From: [Mycobacterium] stephanolepidis
Lineage (GTDB): Bacteria; Actinomycetota; Actinomycetes; Mycobacteriales; Mycobacteriaceae
DNA: 64,000 nucleotides
NCBI RefSeq assembly: GCF_002356335.1
Contig: NZ_AP018165.1
Span: 3,596,001-3,660,000, forward strand
Reading direction: 5' to 3'
Below, in pieces: positions 51,229-62,221 of the stretch. Each line of letters begins with the position of its first letter. Positions within the stretch are counted from its first letter, which is position 1. A program made the position numbers and the translations under genes. Below the pieces are notes generated by a model. It worked only from the letters and a program-made list of their open reading frames with translations, ran no database searches and was not told where the DNA came from.

Positions 51229-52404
51229 TCAGTACATGACCATGTCGGGGTCCACCTGTTTGGCCCAGGCGGCGATGCCGCCCTGGAGGTGTACCGCGTC
51301 CGCGAAACCCGCCTTCTTGACGGCCACAAGCGCCTCTGCCGAACGAATCCCCGTCTTGCAGTACAGCACCGCCTGACGGTCCTGCGGCAGCTTGGCAAGG
51401 CCGGCTCCGGACTCCAGCGTCGACTTGGGCACCAACTCGGCACCGTCGATGTGGACGATGTCCCATTCGACGGGCTCGCGCACGTCGATCAGCGCCACCT
51501 TCTTGTCGGCGTCGAGCAATTCGCGCAGCTCACGAGGGGTAATGGTGGAATCGGCGACCGCAGCGGACGCCTCGTCGCTGATCACGCCGCAGAACGCGTC
51601 ATAGTCGATGAGCTCGGTGATCTTGGGCGTGGCCGGATCCTTACGGATCTTGATCGTGCGGTAGGTCATGTCGAGCGCGTCGTACACCATGAGTCTGCCG
51701 AGCAAGGAGTCGCCGATTCCGGTGATCAGCTTGATGGCCTCGGTACCCATCACCGAGGCGATGGAGGCGCACAGGATGCCCAGCACGCCGCCCTCCGCAC
51801 AGGACGGCACCATGCCCGGAGGCGGCGGCTCGGGGTACAGATCGCGGTAATTCAATCCGAGCCCGTCGGGCGCGTCCTCCCAGAAGACCGATACCTGGCC
51901 CTCGAAACGGTAGATCGAGCCCCACACGTAGGGCTTGTGTGCGAGCACCGCGGCGTCGTTGACCAGGTAGCGCGTCGCGAAGTTGTCGGTGCCGTCCAGG
52001 ATCAGGTCGTACTGCGTGAACAGGTTCAGCGCGTTGTCGGGGTCCAGGCGCAGCTCATGCAACCGCACCTCGACCAGCGGATTGATCTCCAGCACCGAGT
52101 CACGCGCGCTCTGCGCCTTGGACCTGCCGATATCGGACTGGCCGTGGATGATCTGGCGCTGCAGGTTGGACTCGTCGACAACGTCGAACTCGACAATGCC
52201 GATGGTGCCGACACCCGCGGCGGCCAGGTACAAGAGTGTCGGAGATCCGAGACCGCCCGCACCGATGACGAGCACCTTGGCGTTCTTGAGACGTTTCTGC
52301 CCGTCGCCGCCCAGGTCGGGGATGATCAGATGCCGGCTGTACCGCGCCACTTCCTCGCGGGTCAGATCGGCGGCGGGACTTACCAACGGCGGCAATGTGG
52401 GCAC
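51229..52404 (-). CDS. moeZ: adenylyltransferase/sulfurtransferase MoeZ
   Basis: A 391-aa protein: E1/ThiF-type domain (VLVIGAGGLGSPTLLYLAAA; DGTDNFATRYLVNDA; PSCAEGGVLG) and a C-terminal rhodanese domain with active Cys in AVLYCKTGIRS near residue 362. It adenylates and thiocarboxylates MoaD-type and CysO-type sulfur carriers for molybdopterin and cysteine synthesis. GTG start at 52404. The length matches Rv3206c. Confidence 0.92.
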   Translation of the reverse strand: MPTLPPLVSPAADLTREEVARYSRHLIIPDLGGDGQKRLKNAKVLVIGAGGLGSPTLLYLAAAGVGTIGIVEFDVVDESNLQRQIIHGQSDIGRSKAQSARDSVLEINPLVEVRLHELRLDPDNALNLFTQYDLILDGTDNFATRYLVNDAAVLAHKPYVWGSIYRFEGQVSVFWEDAPDGLGLNYRDLYPEPPPPGMVPSCAEGGVLGILCASIASVMGTEAIKLITGIGDSLLGRLMVYDALDMTYRTIKIRKDPATPKITELIDYDAFCGVISDEASAAVADSTITPRELRELLDADKKVALIDVREPVEWDIVHIDGAELVPKSTLESGAGLAKLPQDRQAVLYCKTGIRSAEALVAVKKAGFADAVHLQGGIAAWAKQVDPDMVMY

Positions 52405-52502
52405 CGTGACTCCTGTAACTCGAGTTCCTCAGGGCTGTCTGTAAGGGCTACAACTGCATCAACAGTATCGGGATGCCAACCCTTCCCGAGCCGGGAGTGC
52501 CG

Positions 52503-53522
52503 CTACGGAATCGGATACGGCCAGGGATTCGTGCGGCAGCTCTTACCGTCGGGCTTGATCGAATCCGCGTCGAACTTCGCCGCGTCGTTGTTGTTGGTGC
52601 TGAATGTCTGCTGCATCATCACCGGCGCCAGCTGTTGGTCCTGCTCGCACGGTTCGTGGACCCGATAACCGATGGCATGTCCGACTTCGTGGTTGATGAC
52701 GTACTGGCGGTACGAGGTGATGTCCCCCTGGAACGGCACGGCACCGCGTACCCACCGCGCCTCGTTGATGAACACGCGCCGGTCACCGTTTTCGCCGTAC
52801 CGCGGGTTGTAGCACGAGGCTTCGAGCTGAATCTCGTAGCCACAGCCCTCGCGCACCGTCGCCGGCGACGTCAGCGAGATCCGGAAATCTGGTGTGCCGG
52901 AGTCGATCCGAACAAACCCGAACTGCGGATTATGCGTCCAGCTCTTCTGGCTGGCCAATGTCTCGGTCACCATGCGCGCGAAGAGATCGTCGCCGCCGAA
53001 ACCCATGGTGTCGATGCCGTCTTCGACCTCGATGGTGTACGCGAACACCTTCGCCGCGCCCGTCCCGATCTGGGGTGTCGTACCCGGTACGACGTGCCAG
53101 GACTTGGCGCCCGCCTCGGTGAACGACTCCCCCTCCGGCAGCACGCCGGTGGGCAGGGTCGCATCGAACTGGGTGAGGCCCTTGGGTGGAGCGCCGATGA
53201 TCGCGTCACCCAGTGCGCCGATGGATGGCGGATCGGCGACGGGTTCGTTAGGACCGGTACCCGCGTGTGAGGGTTCGCGCTGCGTGACCGTCTGGTAGCC
53301 GACAAAGACGGTCAACCCGACCAGCAACGGAATGGCGTATGCGCGCCATCCATAGGTGGAGATGAAACGGCCGAGCCAAGTCTGCTTGCGCCAGCGTTCG
53401 CGATCGCGCCGGTCTGAACGGATACGTCCGCTTCCCTCGGCGAGCGGATCGCGCTGGGCGCGCAGTGGCTCGTAGCGTTCGGAGGACTCCTGCACGGGGA
53501 GTCGACTCATGGTTTCTGGCAT
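52503..53522 (-). CDS. DUF3152 membrane-anchored metalloprotease-like protein (Rv3207c-type)
   Basis: A 339-aa protein (ATG 53522; ATG 53510 also possible) with a charged cytosolic start, one transmembrane helix (AYAIPLLVGLTVFVGYQTVT) and an exported DUF3152 domain. The HEVGHAIGYRVHEPC motif near residue 270 has the HExxHxxGxxxH zinc layout of metzincins. Several cysteines (GCGYE, ASCYN, PCEQD, SCRTN) probably form disulfides. Activity is predicted only from the motif. Confidence 0.85.
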   Translation of the reverse strand: MPETMSRLPVQESSERYEPLRAQRDPLAEGSGRIRSDRRDRERWRKQTWLGRFISTYGWRAYAIPLLVGLTVFVGYQTVTQREPSHAGTGPNEPVADPPSIGALGDAIIGAPPKGLTQFDATLPTGVLPEGESFTEAGAKSWHVVPGTTPQIGTGAAKVFAYTIEVEDGIDTMGFGGDDLFARMVTETLASQKSWTHNPQFGFVRIDSGTPDFRISLTSPATVREGCGYEIQLEASCYNPRYGENGDRRVFINEARWVRGAVPFQGDITSYRQYVINHEVGHAIGYRVHEPCEQDQQLAPVMMQQTFSTNNNDAAKFDADSIKPDGKSCRTNPWPYPIP

Positions 53523-53669
53523 GGACCTACGATTATGCGCCCATTGGTGCCGGTCGTAGGTCACCGGGCAAGAATGGCATAGCGACAGGCCATCACGCCT
53601 CGGGCACGCCGCCGGATGCCAGGAGTACTGTCTGTAGTTCGGGTTCAGGCGGATTGAATAGCCGTTTGA

Positions 53670-54628
<959 letters not shown>

Positions 54629-54796
54629 GGGGACACCTTTCCAAGTTATCGAGCCACCATTGAGCTCGTATCGACGAGGTTAGCCGACGCGCTTCACGCC
54701 GACACACCTCGCATGATCGTGCCAGTTCTTTAGTCACAGCAGTAACATCAGCATCAGATTTCACATTTGATATGGGGCTGAGAGGAAGCGCTGATC

Positions 54797-55525
54797 ATGG
54801 TCGGTTATCGCGGAGATTCTCGGTACTCGAGTGACTACGAGCCCTACGACGACCCGTACGACTCCGAGACGACACCGCAGTACAGCCATTACTCGGGTCT
54901 CGACGAGGACTTCGAGTACCGGCCCCCGGGCTCCAACGAGAACTGGAAATGGGTCGCGTCCATCGCCGGAGCCGTGCTGGCGATCGCCGTCATCGCGACC
55001 GCGGTCGTGCTCAGTGGCGGCGAAGACAAGCCGCCGGCCGCCGCCATCACCACACCCGTGCCCTCGCTGACTCCGGTGACCACCACCGCGCCCCCGCCGC
55101 CACCCTCGGCGACATCGACGCAACCGTCGACGACAACCGTGACGAGCACCCCTGTGCAGGAGACGCCGAGCACCGCGCCGTCCACCGAGGCGCCGGCACC
55201 CGAGCCTCCCCCGTCCAACCCGATGCTTCCGCCGGAAGGTCAGCGGCCGATCACGCCCGCGGCATTCGCGTACTACGTGACGGGAAACCAGACACCGGGC
55301 GATCTGCTCACGATCACCTACACCGACGGCAACGGCACAACGCGGACCGTGCTCGGCGCCTCCCTGCCCTGGACGATGATCGTGACCCCGAGCCCCGGCA
55401 TCACCGGCGGGTCGATCACCGCGACAAGCTTCGCGAGCCAGATCAACTGCTCGATCACCAACAGCGAGAGTCAGATACTGGCGGTGCAGAGCAGCAACAG
55501 CATCATCGCGCGCTGCGCCAAGTAG
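54797..55525 (+). CDS. membrane-anchored protein with MmpS-like C-terminus (Rv3209-type)
   Basis: A 242-aa protein: Tyr/Asp-rich cytosolic start, one transmembrane helix (ASIAGAVLAIAVIATAVVLS), a Thr/Pro-rich linker (residues 75-145) and a beta-rich MmpS-like domain (YYVTGNQTPGDLLTITYTDG; LPWTMIVTPSPG; INCSITNSESQILAV with a later Cys). The paired cysteines fit the MmpS fold. It matches Rv3209 by position. The partner is unknown. Confidence 0.82.
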   Translation: MVGYRGDSRYSSDYEPYDDPYDSETTPQYSHYSGLDEDFEYRPPGSNENWKWVASIAGAVLAIAVIATAVVLSGGEDKPPAAAITTPVPSLTPVTTTAPPPPPSATSTQPSTTTVTSTPVQETPSTAPSTEAPAPEPPPSNPMLPPEGQRPITPAAFAYYVTGNQTPGDLLTITYTDGNGTTRTVLGASLPWTMIVTPSPGITGGSITATSFASQINCSITNSESQILAVQSSNSIIARCAK

Positions 55526-55534
55526 ATCTCGTCG

Positions 55535-56185
55535 CTACGCGAGCCCGAGGACGGCCATCCGCTCGGTGTGCGCCTTCTGCAGCCGCTCGAAGAACTCGTT
55601 GAGGTTCCCCAAACCGGCATCGCCGGACATCACCAGCTCGGCGAGCTCATCGTGCCCAGCCAGCACGTGCTGCGCCTGCGTCACGGCCTCACCCAGCAGC
55701 CGCCGCCCCCACAGGGTGAGCCGGTTGCGCTGCTGCGGGTTGTCCTTGACTGCCTCACGCACCTGAGCGATAACGAACTCCGAATGCCCCGTGGTACCCA
55801 ACACCGACTTGAGAACCGCCGCCGATTCACCCGGTAACGAGGCCACGACCTCGCCATAAAAATCGGCCGCCAACGAGTCGCCGATATACGCCTTCACCAT
55901 GGCCTCCAGCCAGGTCCGCGGCAGCGTCAGCGAGTGGTAGTTCTCCAGTGTCTTGACGTACGGCTCCATGGCCGCCAGGACATCAACTCCGTTGGCCTCC
56001 ATCGCATCCCGCAGCACCTCGTAGTGGCGCATCTGCGAAGCGGCCATGCTGGCGATGGCGATCTTGCTCGCCAGATCGGGTGCCATCTTGGACTCATCGG
56101 TCAGCCGGTAGAACGCCGCGATCTCGCCGTACGCGATCACCGCGAACAGCTGATTGACGCCGGGAGGATCGAGGTCCGTACTCAT
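55535..56185 (-). CDS. ferritin-like protein (Rv3210c-type)
   Basis: A 216-aa helical protein from ATG 56185 (MSTDLDPPG). It has ferritin-like helices: VIAYGEIAAFYRLTDESKMA, MAASQMRHYEVLRDAMEANG with E..H ligand spacing, and a second pair ADFYGEVVASLPGESAA and TTGHSEFVIAQVREAV. The Glu/His pattern resembles the diiron tRNA hydroxylase MiaE-like proteins. The metal site is inferred. It is encoded convergent to the MmpS-like gene. Confidence 0.82.
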   Translation of the reverse strand: MSTDLDPPGVNQLFAVIAYGEIAAFYRLTDESKMAPDLASKIAIASMAASQMRHYEVLRDAMEANGVDVLAAMEPYVKTLENYHSLTLPRTWLEAMVKAYIGDSLAADFYGEVVASLPGESAAVLKSVLGTTGHSEFVIAQVREAVKDNPQQRNRLTLWGRRLLGEAVTQAQHVLAGHDELAELVMSGDAGLGNLNEFFERLQKAHTERMAVLGLA

Positions 56186-56450
56186 GCCTGGAACTCTAGT
56201 CGGGGGCCCACGGCAGAACACCGATCTGCGCGGCAAAGCACGGCGAATCGGAAAAACGCAGCTCACCCGCTACCATGGTCGCAGGACGAACGCCCTGACC
56301 ACGAAGCACCCAGGGATTTCTCCCACAGGAAATGTGCGTGCACGTGCTGCCCTCGCCAATAGACGCGAGCCCGGCCCCTTGGAATCTTAGGAATCCGACC
56401 TACCGATCGTGCGCGCTGAGCGAAAACACGAAAGGTACGTACACCCACCC

Positions 56451-57920
56451 ATGAGTCACATCGAACACACCTTTGCCCAGCTCGGGGTCCGCGACGAGAT
56501 CGTTCGCGCCCTGCGTGAGGTCGGAATCGAGCATCCGTTCGCCATCCAGGAGCTCACCCTTCCCCTCGCCCTCGGCGGCTCGGACCTCATCGGCCAGGCC
56601 CGCACCGGTATGGGCAAGACCTACGCGTTCGGCGTCCCGCTGCTGCATCGCATCGCCACCGGCGTCGAGGATCGACCGCTCAACGGCACCCCCCGCGCGC
56701 TGGTCGTGGTGCCGACCCGCGAGCTGTGCATCCAGGTCTACGAAGACCTCATCAAGGCATCCAAGTACCTGTCGGCCGGTGACCGCGACTTCAGCGTCGT
56801 CTCCATCTATGGCGGACGCCCGTACGAGGCGCAGATCGAGTCGCTGCGCGCCGGCGCGGATGTCGTTGTCGGAACACCCGGACGTCTGCTTGATCTGGCA
56901 CAACAGGGGCACCTGCAGCTGGGTGGTCTGGCCATGCTGGTGCTCGACGAGGCCGACGAGATGCTGGACCTGGGCTTCCTGCCCGATATCGAGCGCATTC
57001 TGGCACTGGCGCCGTCCGCCGAATCGGGCCGGCAGTCGATGCTGTTCTCGGCCACCATGCCCGATGCCATCATCACCCTGGCCCGCACGTTCATGAATCG
57101 TCCGACCCATATCCGGGCCGAAGCCCCCCATTCATCGTCTGTGCACGACTCGACCGAGCAGTTCGTGTACCGCGCACATGCGCTGGACAAGATCGAGCTG
57201 GTCAGCCGCATCCTGCAGGCCGAGGGCCGTGGCGCCACCATGATCTTCACCCGCACCAAACGCACCGCCCAGAAGGTGTCCGACGAGCTGGCCGAGCGCG
57301 GTTTCGTCGTCGGCGCGGTGCACGGTGACCTCGGTCAGATCGCGCGCGAAAAGGCGCTGTCCGCCTTCCGTTCCGGTGAGATCAGCGTGCTGGTCGCAAC
57401 CGACGTTGCCGCCCGCGGCATCGACATCGACGATGTCACCCACGTCATTAACTACCAGTGCCCCGAGGACGACAAGACCTACGTGCACCGCATCGGACGC
57501 ACCGGCCGTGCCGGACGCACCGGCATCGCGGTCACCCTCGTCGACTGGGATGACATCGCGCGCTGGCAGCTGATCGACAAGGCACTCGGCCTCGGCGTAC
57601 CCGATCCCGACGAAACCTATTCCACCTCACCGCATTTGTTCACCGAGCTGAACATCCCCGCCGATGTGACCGGTTCGGTCGGCCCCAAGTTCGCCGGCGG
57701 ACCCAAGCGCCGCGAGCCGCGGGCCGAGCGCACCGAAGGCGACAAGCCCAAGCGCACCCGCACCCGTCGGCGCACCCGCGCGGGTGAGTCCGCCGACGCT
57801 TCGGCCGCCGAAGCACCGGCGGTAGTGGCTACCGCCGAGGGTGACCAGCCTGCTGCCGCGCGCCGTCGTCGGCGCCGTCGTCGTCCCAACGCGGCCGCTG
57901 CCACCACCGCCACGGCGTGA
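56451..57920 (+). CDS. rhlE: DEAD-box RNA helicase RhlE
   Basis: A 489-aa helicase from ATG 56451. Q motif FAIQEL, motif I ARTGMGKT, motif II DEAD (LVLDEADEMLD), motif III SAT, motif V ARGIDIDD, motif VI HRIGRTGRAGRT. The C-terminus is an Arg/Lys-rich tail that probably binds RNA. It matches Rv3211 and acts in RNA remodelling. Its stop overlaps the GTG of the next gene. Confidence 0.92.
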   Translation: MSHIEHTFAQLGVRDEIVRALREVGIEHPFAIQELTLPLALGGSDLIGQARTGMGKTYAFGVPLLHRIATGVEDRPLNGTPRALVVVPTRELCIQVYEDLIKASKYLSAGDRDFSVVSIYGGRPYEAQIESLRAGADVVVGTPGRLLDLAQQGHLQLGGLAMLVLDEADEMLDLGFLPDIERILALAPSAESGRQSMLFSATMPDAIITLARTFMNRPTHIRAEAPHSSSVHDSTEQFVYRAHALDKIELVSRILQAEGRGATMIFTRTKRTAQKVSDELAERGFVVGAVHGDLGQIAREKALSAFRSGEISVLVATDVAARGIDIDDVTHVINYQCPEDDKTYVHRIGRTGRAGRTGIAVTLVDWDDIARWQLIDKALGLGVPDPDETYSTSPHLFTELNIPADVTGSVGPKFAGGPKRREPRAERTEGDKPKRTRTRRRTRAGESADASAAEAPAVVATAEGDQPAAARRRRRRRRPNAAAATTATA

Positions 57921-59137
57921 TCGCACCGGAGCGGCGCAGCCGGGCCGACATCATTGCTGCGGCGGTGATCGCCGCCGTGGTCGCCGTTACCGGTGCCACG
58001 ATCTGGTGGACCAGCGACGCCCGCGCCACCGTCAGCCATCCCGCAGCCGGCGACATCAAACGCCCGATGAGCGCTACCCGGGTTCCCGACTCGGTGCGCG
58101 AACTCTGGTCCGCCGCCAGTGGAGCCACCAAGGGGCCGGCCATCGCGAGCGGCGCGGTCGTCAGCGCCGACGGACACGAAGTGGTGGCCCATGACCCGGT
58201 AACCGGCGCCCAGCTGTGGTCTTACGCGCGCCGCAATCTCGATCTGTGCGGCGCGATCGGCTTCATCGACGACGCGGTGGCGGTCTATCGAGACGCACGT
58301 GGATGTGGCCAAGTCACCATGATCGACGGACAGACCGGCCGCCGGGGCCCGCTGCGCAGCAGCCCCAACGACCCGAAGGTGTCGTTGTCCACCGATGGCA
58401 CCTATGTGCTGGCGCTCGGCAGTACCCGGCTTGAACTGTGGCGTTCGGACATGGTGCGCACCCTGGAGTACGGACGAGTCGTCGCTCCCCTGAACCCCAA
58501 CAGCCAGCCCCGTGTGGATTGCACGCTGAAATCGGGTGCCGTCGGGTCCAGTGTGCTCGCGGTACTGGAAACCTGCCCGCAGGACTCCACCCTGCGGCTG
58601 ACGTTGCAAAAGCCCACGCCGAAAGACAACGACAAGCCCGAGGAGCTCTACTCGGCGGCGCTGCCCGGAGTTGAACGCGGCTCCGCGGCCAAGGTGCTCG
58701 CGGTCGCGGAAACCCGGACGGCCGTGTATCTGCCCGGCACGCACAATGAATTGGTGGTGTTCGACGACCACGGAATGCGCGTCGGCGCGACAGCCCTACC
58801 GGGCGAGGTGGTCCAGTCCAACACCGCCGCCCAGGCAGGCGACGTCGTCACCTGGTGGACGGGCAATCAGGTGCTGGTGCTGGGCGGCTTCGATCTCGCC
58901 TACCGATTCGTCCTGCCCACCACCAAGAAGCCACTGGGGCCGGGTACGGCCATGGCCGGTGAGTTACTGATCCCCGTCGAGGGCGGGATCGACGTCTTCA
59001 ACATGACCACCGGAGAATTCCGGAAATCCATTGCCGTACAACGTGACCCGGCTGACGAGAAGGGCCCCGTCATCAGCGCCGTAGTCGGCAATACGTTGGT
59101 GGAGCAACGCGGGTCCCGAATCTTCACCCTGGGCTGA
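57917..59137 (+). CDS. membrane-anchored beta-propeller-like protein (Rv3212-type)
   Basis: A 406-aa protein; GTG 57917 overlaps the rhlE stop by 4 bp (GTGA). One transmembrane helix (IIAAAVIAAVVAVTGATIWW) leads to an exported repeat domain whose units look like PQQ/WD blades (DPVTGAQLWSYARRNLDLC; STDGTYVLALGSTRLELW; FVLPTTKKPLGPGTAMAG). It matches Rv3212. Function unknown; the coupling to rhlE is conserved by position. Confidence 0.85.
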   Translation: MIAPERRSRADIIAAAVIAAVVAVTGATIWWTSDARATVSHPAAGDIKRPMSATRVPDSVRELWSAASGATKGPAIASGAVVSADGHEVVAHDPVTGAQLWSYARRNLDLCGAIGFIDDAVAVYRDARGCGQVTMIDGQTGRRGPLRSSPNDPKVSLSTDGTYVLALGSTRLELWRSDMVRTLEYGRVVAPLNPNSQPRVDCTLKSGAVGSSVLAVLETCPQDSTLRLTLQKPTPKDNDKPEELYSAALPGVERGSAAKVLAVAETRTAVYLPGTHNELVVFDDHGMRVGATALPGEVVQSNTAAQAGDVVTWWTGNQVLVLGGFDLAYRFVLPTTKKPLGPGTAMAGELLIPVEGGIDVFNMTTGEFRKSIAVQRDPADEKGPVISAVVGNTLVEQRGSRIFTLG

Positions 59138-59160
59138 CTCACCCGCGCGCAGTACTCGAC

Positions 59161-59964
59161 TCAGTCCACCGGCGGAGTGAAGGTCGGCATGGCTTTACCG
59201 CTCTTCCAGTGCTTCACCAGGCTCTGCGCCAGCTCGCGATAGGCCAGCGCGCCCTTGTTCTTGCGGCCCGCGAGCACCGACGCACCCGAAGCACTCGCCT
59301 CGGCGAAGCGCACCGTTCGGGGAATCGGCGGCGCGAGCACCGGCAGCTCGTAACGGTCGGCCACGTCCAACAGCACATCGCGACTGTGCGTGGTCCGCGA
59401 GTCGTACAAGGTGGGCAGCGCACCCAACAGCGTCAGCCCGGGGTTGGTGATCTGCTGTACGTCGGTCACCGTCCGCAGGAACTGTCCGACACCTCGATGC
59501 GCCAGGGTCTCGCACTGCAGCGGCACCATCACCGAATCGGCCGCCGTCAAACCATTCAGTGTCAGCACCCCCAGGGAGGGCGGGCAGTCGATGATCACCA
59601 CATCGAAGTCGTCCCCCAGCGATTCGAGCGCCCGCTTCAGCGCGTACTCGCGTCCCGCCCGCATCAGCAGCATCGCCTCGGCGCCGGCCAGGTCAATGTT
59701 CGCAGGTAGCAGCGTCAGATCCTCGGCGGTGGTGAGCAGCGCCTCCTTGATATCGGCCTGCCCCAGCAGCACCTCGTGCACCGAGACCCCCAGGCGGTCC
59801 GGATCCTGCCCCAACGAGAACGTCAGACAGCCCTGTGGGTCGAGGTCAACCAGCAGCACCTTCTTGCCGGCCTGAGCCAATGCCGCGCCGAGGGACGCGA
59901 CCGTCGTGGTTTTGGCCACCCCGCCCTTTTGATTGGCTACCGCCAGCACCCGAGTCACGTCCAC
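59161..59964 (-). CDS. ParA/Soj-family ATPase (Rv3213c-type)
   Basis: A 267-aa ATPase with the deviant Walker A KGGVAKTTTV, switch regions LLVDLDPQG and VIIDCPPSLG. No ParB gene or parS site is adjacent, so it is an orphan partition-type protein; the M. tuberculosis homologue Rv3213c is annotated soj-like. ATG 59964. Confidence 0.88.
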   Translation of the reverse strand: MDVTRVLAVANQKGGVAKTTTVASLGAALAQAGKKVLLVDLDPQGCLTFSLGQDPDRLGVSVHEVLLGQADIKEALLTTAEDLTLLPANIDLAGAEAMLLMRAGREYALKRALESLGDDFDVVIIDCPPSLGVLTLNGLTAADSVMVPLQCETLAHRGVGQFLRTVTDVQQITNPGLTLLGALPTLYDSRTTHSRDVLLDVADRYELPVLAPPIPRTVRFAEASASGASVLAGRKNKGALAYRELAQSLVKHWKSGKAMPTFTPPVD

Positions 59965-60019
59965 ATACTGGCATGCCGAACACGATCACGACGGAAGTCG
60001 GTACGGCACAATCAAGTGC

Positions 60020-60631
60020 GTGTCTGCCCCTCAGAACCGAATGTTGTTGCTACGTCATGGCGAAACGGAGTGGTCAAAGATCGGCAGGCATACCGGTCGC
60101 ACCGATCTGGATCTCACGGAAATCGGTCGCGCCCAGGCTGTGGCGGCGCGCGAGGTGCTGGCCAATCTCGATCTGAATGATCCGGTTGTGGTGAGCAGTC
60201 CGCGCCGACGGGCGATCCAGACCGCCGAACTGGCGGGTCTGACGATCGACGCAACCGACGAGGAGCTCGCCGAATGGGACTACGGCGATTACGAGGGCCT
60301 GACCACACCGCAGATTCGCGAGAACGACCCAGGTTGGTTGGTGTGGACGCACGACTGCCCCGGCGGCGAGTCGGTGGCGCAGGTACAGGCCCGAGCCGAC
60401 CGGGTGATCGCCAAGATCGCCGCCGAGCTCACCCAACGCGATGTGCTGTTGGTGGGTCATGGCCACTTCTCGCGCGCGCTCATGACCCGGTGGATCGACC
60501 TGCCGCTGGAGGAGGGCACTCGGCTGGGCATGGCCACGGCCTCGATCGCGGTGGGCGGGCATGAGCACGGCCAGCGCCAGGTGGCCGCACTTGGGCTGAC
60601 CGGGTACAGGCACCCGGTACCGTCTAGCTGA
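60020..60631 (+). CDS. gpm2: histidine phosphatase family protein (Rv3214-type)
   Basis: A 203-aa phosphatase from GTG 60020. The RHGE motif is in MLLLRHGETEW, the second His in VGHGHFSRAL, with SSPRRRAIQTAEL between. Although named gpm2/entD in M. tuberculosis, the family member there behaves as an acid phosphatase, not a mutase. It lies 2 bp before entC. Confidence 0.88.
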   Translation: MSAPQNRMLLLRHGETEWSKIGRHTGRTDLDLTEIGRAQAVAAREVLANLDLNDPVVVSSPRRRAIQTAELAGLTIDATDEELAEWDYGDYEGLTTPQIRENDPGWLVWTHDCPGGESVAQVQARADRVIAKIAAELTQRDVLLVGHGHFSRALMTRWIDLPLEEGTRLGMATASIAVGGHEHGQRQVAALGLTGYRHPVPSS

Positions 60632-60633
60632 CC

Positions 60634-61743
60634 ATGACGGCCACCGACTCGCCCGTGCTCCCGCATTTCGTGATGTCGCGAGCGGCCGACGCGTTGTACG
60701 CATATGGCCGCGAACGGGCCTACGACGACGTCGCGAGCGCCGCGGAAGCCCTGCGCGCCGGCCGACACCGCATGCTGGTGGGTGCGCTACCTTTCGACAC
60801 CTCCAAGCCGGCAGCACTGACGGTTCCGGCGATAGTTGAGCGCGGGCAACCCCGCGAGTTCTACGGCACCATGCCGAATATCCATGTGACACAACAAGTT
60901 CCGGAGCCCTCTGAGCATCTGCGACGTGTCACCGAGGCCGTCGAAGTGCTGCGTGACACCACCGGGGGCCTGTCGAAGGTCGTCCTCGCGCGGGTACTGG
61001 AGTTACAGGCCGACGCCCCTGTGGACGCCTTGGTGTTGACCCATCGGCTTATCCGTAACGACCCCGACGCCAACAGTTTCTGTGTGGACCTCTCCCCCGC
61101 GGGCGAGCGGTTCCGCGGACACACCATGGTGGGTTGCAGCCCGGAGCTGTTGGTGGAGCGCCGCGGAGACATGGTGATCTGCCACCCGTTCGCCGGTTCG
61201 GCCCCTCGGTCCAGCGATCCATCGCAAGATCGGCGCACGGGCGAAGACCTCGCGGGCTCACATAAGAACCGCCACGAACACTCCGTGGTGATCGATCAGC
61301 TGCGCGAGGATCTGTCCTCGTTGTGCGTCGATGTTCAGGTTCCACCGGAGCCGACGCTGAGTCGTACCGCGGCGCTCTGGCATCTGAGCACCTCCATCAG
61401 CGCCCGGCTACGCCAAAGTTCCACCACCGCAATCGATTTGGCAATGGCCCTGCACCCCACCCCGGCGGTATGCGGGACCCCCACCGTGGCTGCGGCCGAC
61501 CTGATCGCACGCATCGAGGGTGATCGCGGGTTCTACGCGGGCGCGGTCGGCTGGTGCGACAGCAGCGGGGACGGTCGCTGGGCCGTCTCGATCCGCTGCG
61601 CCGAGCTGTCAGCGGGCGGCACGGCCATCCGCGCCTATGCGGGCGGCGGCCTAGTCGCCGAATCGGATCCCCAGGACGAGTTATCGGAGACCACCGTCAA
61701 ATTCCGGACCATATTGGCAGGGTTAGGAGCCCACAGTGAGTAA
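60634..61743 (+). CDS. entC: isochorismate synthase EntC
   Basis: A 369-aa chorismate-utilising enzyme: GLSKVVLARVLELQADAPVD, GCSPELLVERRGDMVICHPF with ARlike SAPRSSDP, HPTPAVCGTP and GWCDSSGDGRWAVSIRCAEL are the active-site stretches of isochorismate synthases. It may serve menaquinone synthesis, since salicylate for mycobactin is made by MbtI. It overlaps the next gene by 8 bp. Confidence 0.9.
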   Translation: MTATDSPVLPHFVMSRAADALYAYGRERAYDDVASAAEALRAGRHRMLVGALPFDTSKPAALTVPAIVERGQPREFYGTMPNIHVTQQVPEPSEHLRRVTEAVEVLRDTTGGLSKVVLARVLELQADAPVDALVLTHRLIRNDPDANSFCVDLSPAGERFRGHTMVGCSPELLVERRGDMVICHPFAGSAPRSSDPSQDRRTGEDLAGSHKNRHEHSVVIDQLREDLSSLCVDVQVPPEPTLSRTAALWHLSTSISARLRQSSTTAIDLAMALHPTPAVCGTPTVAAADLIARIEGDRGFYAGAVGWCDSSGDGRWAVSIRCAELSAGGTAIRAYAGGGLVAESDPQDELSETTVKFRTILAGLGAHSE

Positions 61744-62221
61744 CACCCAGATTCGGCGCGCCACCGAAGCGGACGTCCCGGCCATCGTCGGCCTCATCGA
61801 GGATCTGGCGGAGTACGAAAAGGCGCGCGACGAATGCCACATCAGCCAGGACCAACTTCGTAAGGCGCTATTCGGTTCGGCTCCGGCACTTTTCGCGCAT
61901 GTCGCGGAGTCAGACGGAGTGGTCTGCGGCACGGCCGTGTGGTTCCTGAACTTCTCCACCTGGACCGGTCAACACGGCATCTATCTGGAGGACCTGTACG
62001 TCAAGCCCGAGCAGCGCGGCACCGGACTGGGAAAGGCCCTGTTGTCGGCGCTGGCCGCCGAATGCGTGGCCAACGGCTACACCCGGCTGGATTGGGCTGT
62101 GCTGGACTGGAATACACCGTCCATCAAGTTCTACGACTCGATCGGGGCCAATCCGCAGTCGGATTGGATCACTTACCGGCTGCAGGGCCCGGCTTTGGCG
62201 CAGCTGGCCTCGGACCGCTAG
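61736..62221 (+). CDS. GNAT acetyltransferase (Rv3216-type)
   Basis: A 161-aa N-acetyltransferase; GTG 61736 overlaps entC. The acetyl-CoA loop is VKPEQRGTGLGKALLSAL near residue 95, with LDWAVLDWNTPSIKFYDSIG typical of diamine/spermidine-type acetyltransferases. The substrate may be a polyamine or similar amine. Its stop overlaps the convergent membrane protein gene by 4 bp. Confidence 0.88.
   Translation: MSNTQIRRATEADVPAIVGLIEDLAEYEKARDECHISQDQLRKALFGSAPALFAHVAESDGVVCGTAVWFLNFSTWTGQHGIYLEDLYVKPEQRGTGLGKALLSALAAECVANGYTRLDWAVLDWNTPSIKFYDSIGANPQSDWITYRLQGPALAQLASDR

Noticed and set aside
51119..51466. N-terminal extension of the TIGR02569-family protein to 51466
   Set aside because: That stretch lies within and antisense-like to the moeZ 3' end in another frame and has Arg/Gly-rich shadow composition; homologues start near the GTG at 51118.
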